DNA of 64,000 nt, taken from Candidatus Thorarchaeota archaeon. GTDB lineage: Archaea > Asgardarchaeota > Thorarchaeia > Thorarchaeales > Thorarchaeaceae. The DNA lies in the NCBI GenBank assembly GCA_019057475.1, contig DXJO01000038.1:20801-84800 (forward strand). The letters run 5' to 3'. The notes under the pieces were generated by a model. The model was not told where the DNA came from. It ran no database searches and was given only the letters and a program-made list of their open reading frames with translations. A program made the position numbers and the translations under genes. Of the stretch, positions 57,644 to 64,000 are shown in pieces; position 1 is the stretch's first letter, and the number at the start of each line of letters is the position of its first letter.

Positions 57644-58345
57644 ATGTCCAAGAAGCCTGAAACTCTTCATGACAGTCGCATATTCACCTATGATGATTCC
57701 CACTGGGAACTCCTGAACGAGCTAAGAGAGAGAGCACTTGAGGTGATGCAGGCACTACAGGACAATGGTGTCACTTCGTTTGTGTACGGCTCAGTCGCCA
57801 GAGGGGATGTCAGCAAATTATCTGATATCGATATCATCATTCCCTATACGATGTCCAGCTACAAGCTCGAGATTGCAATTGGCTCGGGCATTAGGAGAGA
57901 GCTTGTTCAAGCAACTCCTTCTATGGTCCTAAAGGGGCACATCTGTCTTGAGAATGACATTGTAGTCACTTTTCCCCTCTTCAAGTTCAAGTCGCGGGAG
58001 GAGGAGTTCTACCGATGGGGTGGACAAATGAGCACCAGCCAACTCATCGAAAGAATCCGTGTTCCTGGTGTTGACAAGAGATTGATTCTGATTGAGCCTA
58101 GCGAAACGGGACATGTGGAACGCGGCGTCATTGGCTACGAACATATGGCAGCGAAGAAGGTGGGTGTAAGCATTGATATCGCAAAGGATAGGGTACGAGT
58201 GCTCACTCGTCGTGATAGTGTTGGTCGCACAGGTGTCTACTTAACCAGAAACCTCTCTCCGGATGAGAGCTTCGAGGCTGTTGCTAAGGACCTAATGGAC
58301 AGTGACCCAGCTCTGCGACGCACAATTAAAAGACGTGAGAAATAG
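57644..58345 (+). CDS. nucleotidyltransferase-fold protein
   Basis: 'VYGSVARGDVSKLSDIDIII' (GSxxRGxxxxxSDID). Confidence 0.88.
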   Translation: MSKKPETLHDSRIFTYDDSHWELLNELRERALEVMQALQDNGVTSFVYGSVARGDVSKLSDIDIIIPYTMSSYKLEIAIGSGIRRELVQATPSMVLKGHICLENDIVVTFPLFKFKSREEEFYRWGGQMSTSQLIERIRVPGVDKRLILIEPSETGHVERGVIGYEHMAAKKVGVSIDIAKDRVRVLTRRDSVGRTGVYLTRNLSPDESFEAVAKDLMDSDPALRRTIKRREK

Positions 58346-58348
58346 GGG

Positions 58349-59473
58349 GTGTGCGAAATGACTCGTTCAGTCCGTTCAATCAGTGGTGATTCACTTCTCG
58401 TTGGTGAGCTACCTCGGGGGTGTTCGCTCTGTACTAAGGGCTCAAAGATGGTCCTCTTTGTTACTGGTCTGTGCAACAGCTCGTGTTACTACTGCCCGCT
58501 GTCAAAAGACAAGGTAGGCAAGGATGTTGTATTCGCTGATGAGATGCCGGTTTCTGACGATAGTGACATGTTGTACGAGATTGAGGCAATCGGTGGTGAG
58601 GGGGCTGGCATCAGTGGAGGCGACCCTTTCTGCAGCATCGAGAGAACCCTGTACTACATCTCCCTTCTAAAGACCCGTCAGGGTGATGATTTTCACATTC
58701 ACCTCTATACGAGCCAAGCCAACGCTAATGAGAGTGTACTTCAGAGGTTGCGAGATGCTGGTCTCGACGAGATCCGATTCCACCCCCAAAGTAAGGACTG
58801 GTCTGGGATTTCATCTGCACTCAGAATAGGGCTGGATGTGGGGATAGAGGTGCCGGCACTGCCAGGCAAGGCGGAACAACTGAAGAATGTGGCTCGTAGA
58901 GCGGAGAAGATGGGCGTAGCGTTCATGAACATCAACGAACTGGAATCCAGTGAAACCAACTTCCAGCGCCTTGTGGCCCGCGGGATGCGACTCACAGACT
59001 TGGAGAGTGCAAGCATCGATGGCAGTGCAGATGTAGCAAGGGAGGTACTAGAGTGGACCTCCTCTAACTTGAAAACGCTCTCTGTTCACTATTGCTCCTC
59101 CCGATTCAAGGATTCCGTACAGATGCGTAACAGGCTTGAAAGGAGGCTGGTGCGTACAATGCGCGAGTTTGAGGAACGTGACGAGGATGAGCCTCTGCTC
59201 ATGTTGGGAATCATCCGGGGACATCTTAGTGAGAAACTAGATCAAAAACATCTGGATACTATTCAGCACATTCTGACATCTGAGTTCGAAGTTCCGATCC
59301 GTCTGATGAATGTTGACACAATTCGCATGCGAGTAGAGATTGCGCCATGGGTCCTGGAACAGATTGCTGATGAGCTCAAGCGCCTGCTGCCTCAAGATGT
59401 TGCAATGGAAATTGGCATCGCTCTCGAGTATCCATCTTGGGATCGACTTCAAACAATGTTCAGTCCGCTCTAA
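58349..59473 (+). CDS. radical SAM protein
   Basis: 'FVTGLCNSSCYYCPLSKDK' CxxxCxxC. Confidence 0.9.
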   Translation: MCEMTRSVRSISGDSLLVGELPRGCSLCTKGSKMVLFVTGLCNSSCYYCPLSKDKVGKDVVFADEMPVSDDSDMLYEIEAIGGEGAGISGGDPFCSIERTLYYISLLKTRQGDDFHIHLYTSQANANESVLQRLRDAGLDEIRFHPQSKDWSGISSALRIGLDVGIEVPALPGKAEQLKNVARRAEKMGVAFMNINELESSETNFQRLVARGMRLTDLESASIDGSADVAREVLEWTSSNLKTLSVHYCSSRFKDSVQMRNRLERRLVRTMREFEERDEDEPLLMLGIIRGHLSEKLDQKHLDTIQHILTSEFEVPIRLMNVDTIRMRVEIAPWVLEQIADELKRLLPQDVAMEIGIALEYPSWDRLQTMFSPL

Positions 59474-60562
59474 TCACTGCTTCATTTTAAATCTCAGAAT
59501 CGCAGCGATACCGCTTAGGTTATGCAATTGGTTTCCTGCTGGATGATCTGTTGAAACAATATGGAACTCTGCACGAATCTTCTCAACATCACGAATGAGC
59601 CGGTCCATCTTGCGCCTTTGCTCGTCAGTGCCCTCTCTAAGCTTCTTATCCGTAATAAGCAGGGTTTCTACTGCCCCGAACTGCACAGCCTTCTTCACTT
59701 CATCATCGCCATACGCAGCTAAACCGTTATCTTTTGTAAGGTATTCTATCAGCTTCTCGATAAGCTGAGTTTCAGCCTCCAGCTTCAATCCCTTAATCGC
59801 CTTGCCGATAATGCCACGAAATAGAATCTCCTTTGCCCCTGGAATCCCTATTGAGTTAGCACTCTCAGCGACAACTGAAGGAAGGTCTTTCACTCCTGCT
59901 GATATCAGATGATTCTTGAAATGGTCTTTGACGAAGCCAGGACCGGCAATGACAATCAATCCGATATCATTCTGTTCAATCTGCGAACGCACAGCAAGAG
60001 TTACACTCGAAAAGAATTCCTTCATGGTCTTATCGTGTGATTTCTGATCTCCTCGTTTCCGAGATATGGTAGTCCTAACCCGGACGCCCTTACTCAGTCC
60101 GAAGTCAGCAGCCAGGAAGAGCTCAGCCATACCATCCTCAATAGTTACTATCAGACAGACAGGGGTTCCTTGCGACTTCTCAGCTTGCCTCAGTCGCGTT
60201 AGTAGATATCCTGGCCAGTGGTCCTTAATGATTGTCAATGTCCTCCCTGGCTCCACGTTGATGGTGTGATGAGATCCTATGTTCACCAAGTCATCGGGGC
60301 CTTCAAGAACGGTACCAAGTATTCTCACTCTATTGCTGAATGTATGAAATGACACATCCTCCACGCTTATCTTGAGAGTCATGGGTTTCCGGACGCTATC
60401 CTGTTTTCTACCATCCTCATCACCCACTCTCACTCGCCGCATAGTCCGAGAAATAACTTGGTCTCCAGGGCCTACTACGTTGTAGAGATGCCAGAGATCA
60501 TCGAGGGTATCAACCTTTAGTTTGATTTTGCCCTCCTTCAGGATTCTTTTCAGGACCTTCAA
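59474..60562 (-). CDS. pelA: mRNA surveillance protein pelota
   Basis: 'DTLDDLWHLYNVVGPGDQVISRTMRRV', full-length pelota pattern. Confidence 0.95.
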   Translation of the reverse strand: MKVLKRILKEGKIKLKVDTLDDLWHLYNVVGPGDQVISRTMRRVRVGDEDGRKQDSVRKPMTLKISVEDVSFHTFSNRVRILGTVLEGPDDLVNIGSHHTINVEPGRTLTIIKDHWPGYLLTRLRQAEKSQGTPVCLIVTIEDGMAELFLAADFGLSKGVRVRTTISRKRGDQKSHDKTMKEFFSSVTLAVRSQIEQNDIGLIVIAGPGFVKDHFKNHLISAGVKDLPSVVAESANSIGIPGAKEILFRGIIGKAIKGLKLEAETQLIEKLIEYLTKDNGLAAYGDDEVKKAVQFGAVETLLITDKKLREGTDEQRRKMDRLIRDVEKIRAEFHIVSTDHPAGNQLHNLSGIAAILRFKMKQ

Positions 60563-60590
60563 AGCGACACCGCCAGTCTGCGAATGGGCT

Positions 60591-62033
60591 CTAGAAGAAA
60601 TAGTCTCCGTAGCTCTCGTGTGATTTCTCTGTTTGCTTCATGTAAAGACCATGAATTGAATTGGCATCAAATCCTTTGGTCACTTCCTTTGCCCGCTCAA
60701 CTTGCTCTTTGTAGACTGCATCGTGCCCCTCATGTACAGCAAGATCTCCTGCTACCCTGACAAGGCCACCCAATTCGCGTAATCGCAGTGTGAGAGCCTC
60801 TCTTTGTCCATCAAGTCGAAACGCTATCTTCTCAGCAGTTTCCAGAACGGAATGAACTGCATCAACTGTGAGGTGCGGGACTCTCCCGTCTTCCACAACT
60901 GTTTGTGCAATGAATCGCACTAACGAGTCCAAGTTCTCGGTGTTTTTCTTCATCCATGAGGAGAGCATGATTTCATAGCCATAGCCGCGAATTCTTGACC
61001 TGAGGGGTGGTAAAATGCTGGGCAGATCCTCTACATTGCATGCTGCGAAAAGAACGAAATCACATGGTACATCATCGACTCGCACGGCGGCCCCCGAACT
61101 CTGTGGGTTATGTCCTGTAATTGGATACTTCTTGTCTTGCATGGCGGTGAGAAGATGCTTCTGAAGTTGTCCTAATGCATTCAACTCGTCAATGTATAAG
61201 ATACCCTCATGCGCTTCGTGAATGGCCCCTGGCACAACTCTAAGGTGAGCAGGCTTACCCATTGGTTCTGCAGTTCCATAGGGGTCATGCTTAACATCTC
61301 CAAGGAGTTCAACAGGGCTGGCGCCACTTACCCGGATAAACCGCGTTGAGCTTCCGGGAATCAAGACTCGCCAATCATTGTCCTCCACATTGCTTTGTTG
61401 ACGATGCTGAATATTCTGCCTGAATCTAGTTACTCTGATAGTGTCCGAATCTGTTCTTTCATAGACGATTTCATACCCGACTCCATTCACGGATTCTTGA
61501 TGAGTGACCTCGTTCAATGCAGGGGCTCTCACAACGTCCAGCATTCTAAAGAGCCCGTGGAACGATGCGCCACAGTCCATATCAGCCCTCTTTGCGGCTC
61601 CACATTCCATGCAGGTACTGTGACTAGGTAGTGAGAAGCTCCCACATTTGGAGCATCTGTACCCCATCTCTGCAGCAACTTCGAAGGGGATCTCATGCGG
61701 CCGCATGTACACTGTATCACTGGGCTGTTCTCGAACATCCGATGGGACACAATCCTCGTTAGCCCTTACAACTATGACCTCTGGCCTGTCGACTTGGTTT
61801 GGGTTATGACGAAGCACAATCTCCTCTGCTGGTGGTGGAAGCAGAGAATGCGCGGCTTTGGCAAGCATCGACTTCCCTACGCCGGGTGCTCCACAGAGCA
61901 GAACGTGTCTGTGTTGGGTTACTGCGGAGCGAACTAGAGTGACAGCGTGCTCCTGACCTACTATCATCTCAAACAGATCGTTGCCTACTGGTATTCCCTC
62001 TGTGGTCTCCAGTCCGTCGAGTAGAGATGTCAA
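60591..62033 (-). CDS. LonB-like AAA+ ATPase lacking protease domain, with zinc-ribbon insertion
   Basis: 'HVLLCGAPGVGKSMLAKA', 'HEGILYIDELNALGQLQKHLLTAMQDKKYPITG', CSKCGSFSLPSHSTCMECG; no S16 Ser/Lys protease region. Confidence 0.82.
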   Translation of the reverse strand: MTSLLDGLETTEGIPVGNDLFEMIVGQEHAVTLVRSAVTQHRHVLLCGAPGVGKSMLAKAAHSLLPPPAEEIVLRHNPNQVDRPEVIVVRANEDCVPSDVREQPSDTVYMRPHEIPFEVAAEMGYRCSKCGSFSLPSHSTCMECGAAKRADMDCGASFHGLFRMLDVVRAPALNEVTHQESVNGVGYEIVYERTDSDTIRVTRFRQNIQHRQQSNVEDNDWRVLIPGSSTRFIRVSGASPVELLGDVKHDPYGTAEPMGKPAHLRVVPGAIHEAHEGILYIDELNALGQLQKHLLTAMQDKKYPITGHNPQSSGAAVRVDDVPCDFVLFAACNVEDLPSILPPLRSRIRGYGYEIMLSSWMKKNTENLDSLVRFIAQTVVEDGRVPHLTVDAVHSVLETAEKIAFRLDGQREALTLRLRELGGLVRVAGDLAVHEGHDAVYKEQVERAKEVTKGFDANSIHGLYMKQTEKSHESYGDYFF

Positions 62034-62139
62034 GTCATAAAGCCTCGGCCTTCTCTTGCCGATGGAACATGCTGTGATTCGTGAGATAATTCCTTGTAAT
62101 ACATCAGGGCTGCGTTGAGCTGAGTGGCATATTTATGGG

Positions 62140-64000
62140 CTATTCATCTGATTCTGCCACTTTCACGGTAGGTATGAGGCCCTTCCTCCTGAGTGGCGCC
62201 TCAATCCTCTTCCTCGCCTTTTCATTCTCTTCTTTGATCTTATCAATTCCAATGTCTTCAAGCTGCTGAGACATCTCCTTTATAGTGTTCACAAAGATGA
62301 GGCCCTCTGCAGCGGAGATTTCTTTCCAGCGGAGTCTCTCAGGGCTAATCCCGGCTCCCTCTACCACTTTGGCGTATCTCTCGATGCGCTCCTTGGCAAC
62401 CCAGTTTCCGGAGATGTAATGACAATCTGTGGGTAAGTGACAGCCACCGACTAGCACCATGCCTGCACCCAGCCTGTAGGCCTCAGCCACGAAGTCCGTG
62501 TCCACTCGTCCAGAGCACATCACCCGGATGATTCTGGCTGTCGGCGGGTACTCGAAACGACTCGTTCCTGCTAGGTCTGAGCCACTGTAGCAGCACCAGT
62601 TGCAGGCGAAGACCAGTATCTTCTCCTCTGCTTTGTCTTCAAGTGCCGCTCTGATCTGAGCCATTATTTGTTCATCTGTGAAGTGCATCTGAGTTATGGC
62701 GTCTTGTGGGCAAGATGCAACACAAGTTCCACAGCCGTGGCAGTTGGCGACGTTGACTACTGCAGCCTTGCCTTCAAGGGCGTTTATGGCCCCATATGGG
62801 CACTTGTCAACACAGATACCACATTTCCTATCCGTGTTTACGCACGTTTCTGGGTCAATTACTGCAACAATGGGCTCGATTTCCACGGTTTTCTTGGACA
62901 GTACAGTCGCAGCCCTTGCTGCGGCCCCACTGCCCTGAGCAACTGAATATGGAATATCCTTGAGACCCTGACATGCACCAGCCAGGTATATTCCATCAAC
63001 AGGCGTGTCTAGGGGTTTAAGCTTCGGATGTGATTCCATGAAGAACCCATCCCCGCTTCGAGTGATGTGCAGTTTACTGCCAAGTTCGTTAGTACCCTCG
63101 CTGGGCTCGCCAGCCGTCGAGAGTATTAGCAGATCTACCTCAACCTCGATAGGCTCACCCAGAAGGGCATCTTCTGTCCTGATGATGAGGTTCTTTGTGT
63201 CCGGGTCTTCGATGACCTCGTAGGGTCTGCCCTTGATGAATGTGAATCCTGACTCTCTTCCTCGTCTGTAGAAGTCCTCGTAGCCCTTTCCAGAGGTCCG
63301 CATGTCAATGTAGAAGATGTAAATTTCCGTGTCTGGTTCATGCTCCTTGATTAGAACTGAATTTTTGATCGTATACATGCAGCAGAAGTTCGAACAGTAC
63401 TCGTACTTGTTAATGTCCCTTGAGCCAACACACTGAATGAACCCGACCCTCTTCGGGTGCTTTCCATCCGACCTGCGGATGACCTCCCCCCCGGTTGGTC
63501 CACCTGCGCACACAAGTCGCTCTACCTCAAGCGCGGTAAGCACGTTGTCAAACTTACCATAGCCATAATATCCCTTTTCCGCTGGCTTGCTCTCTGACCC
63601 AGGTATTGGTTCATACATTGAGTGGAAACCAGTCGCTACGACTATGGTGCCAACCTCTACCTCAATCTCCTCGGGCTCTTGGGAGAAGTTTATGGCTTGC
63701 CTATCGCCGCAGGCGTCAATACACATGAAACACTCAATACAGTGATCCATGTTTATCGTGAAGACAAGTGGAACTGCTTGGGGAAATGGAATTGATATCG
63801 CCTTTCGCGTTCCGAGGTTCTGCTCCCAGCTGTTTGGATATTCTATTGGACAACTCTCGACACACTCGCCACAGCCTGTGCATTCTGACTGTATCACGTA
63901 TCTTGCTTTCTTCAGAATCTTGACCCTGAAGTTGCCAATGTAGCCATCAACACTGAGTATGTCTGCGTACGAGATAATCTCGATGTTCGGGTTTCTGGAA
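62140..64000 (-). CDS. hdrA: HdrA-MvhD fusion protein, 5' end beyond window
   Basis: Three ferredoxin-type motifs, VQCVGSRDINKYEYCSNFCCMY, C-terminal CNWCCYSGSDLAG..CHLPTDCHY; frame remains open to window end. Confidence 0.9.
   Translation of the reverse strand, partial: SRNPNIEIISYADILSVDGYIGNFRVKILKKARYVIQSECTGCGECVESCPIEYPNSWEQNLGTRKAISIPFPQAVPLVFTINMDHCIECFMCIDACGDRQAINFSQEPEEIEVEVGTIVVATGFHSMYEPIPGSESKPAEKGYYGYGKFDNVLTALEVERLVCAGGPTGGEVIRRSDGKHPKRVGFIQCVGSRDINKYEYCSNFCCMYTIKNSVLIKEHEPDTEIYIFYIDMRTSGKGYEDFYRRGRESGFTFIKGRPYEVIEDPDTKNLIIRTEDALLGEPIEVEVDLLILSTAGEPSEGTNELGSKLHITRSGDGFFMESHPKLKPLDTPVDGIYLAGACQGLKDIPYSVAQGSGAAARAATVLSKKTVEIEPIVAVIDPETCVNTDRKCGICVDKCPYGAINALEGKAAVVNVANCHGCGTCVASCPQDAITQMHFTDEQIMAQIRAALEDKAEEKILVFACNWCCYSGSDLAGTSRFEYPPTARIIRVMCSGRVDTDFVAEAYRLGAGMVLVGGCHLPTDCHYISGNWVAKERIERYAKVVEGAGISPERLRWKEISAAEGLIFVNTIKEMSQQLEDIGIDKIKEENEKARKRIEAPLRRKGLIPTVKVAESDE

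Noticed and set aside
1-64000. CRISPR array or cas genes
   Set aside because: No regularly spaced repeats with unique spacers and no Cas-like products seen
1-64000. rRNA genes
   Set aside because: No 16S/23S/5S-like segments recognised

Overview
This is an archaeal chromosomal segment. It carries PriS/GINS, Pop5/Rpp30, L15e, S24e, S27ae, S6e, Spt4/RpoE1, aIF2-gamma, pelota and an intron-containing tRNA. Asgard/Thorarchaeota-like ancestry is plausible, but I cannot prove it from sequence alone. The window holds four kinds of region. (1) Housekeeping operons lie at 0-2, 34-38 and 51-62 kb. (2) Hdr-type redox modules lie at 2-9 kb and 62-64 kb, with extra MvhD copies at 28-30 kb. (3) An accessory island at about 12.5-27.5 kb contains a locally expanded family of small winged-helix proteins with two fused effector-like members, a 1646-aa PD-(D/E)XK-containing protein, a TnpB with a non-canonical RuvC-II motif, and a second, tnpB-less copy of the TnpB 3' end/omegaRNA region. 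(4) A region at 47.3-50.5 kb has single-gene segments bounded by repeats that match the 3' end of an adjacent intron-containing tRNA-CAT gene. The strongest candidates for an undescribed system are the winged-helix/effector cluster (15.5-20.4 kb, possibly with the giant neighbour) and the tRNA-3'-end-delimited cassette array. All functional calls come from reading motifs; no database search was run.
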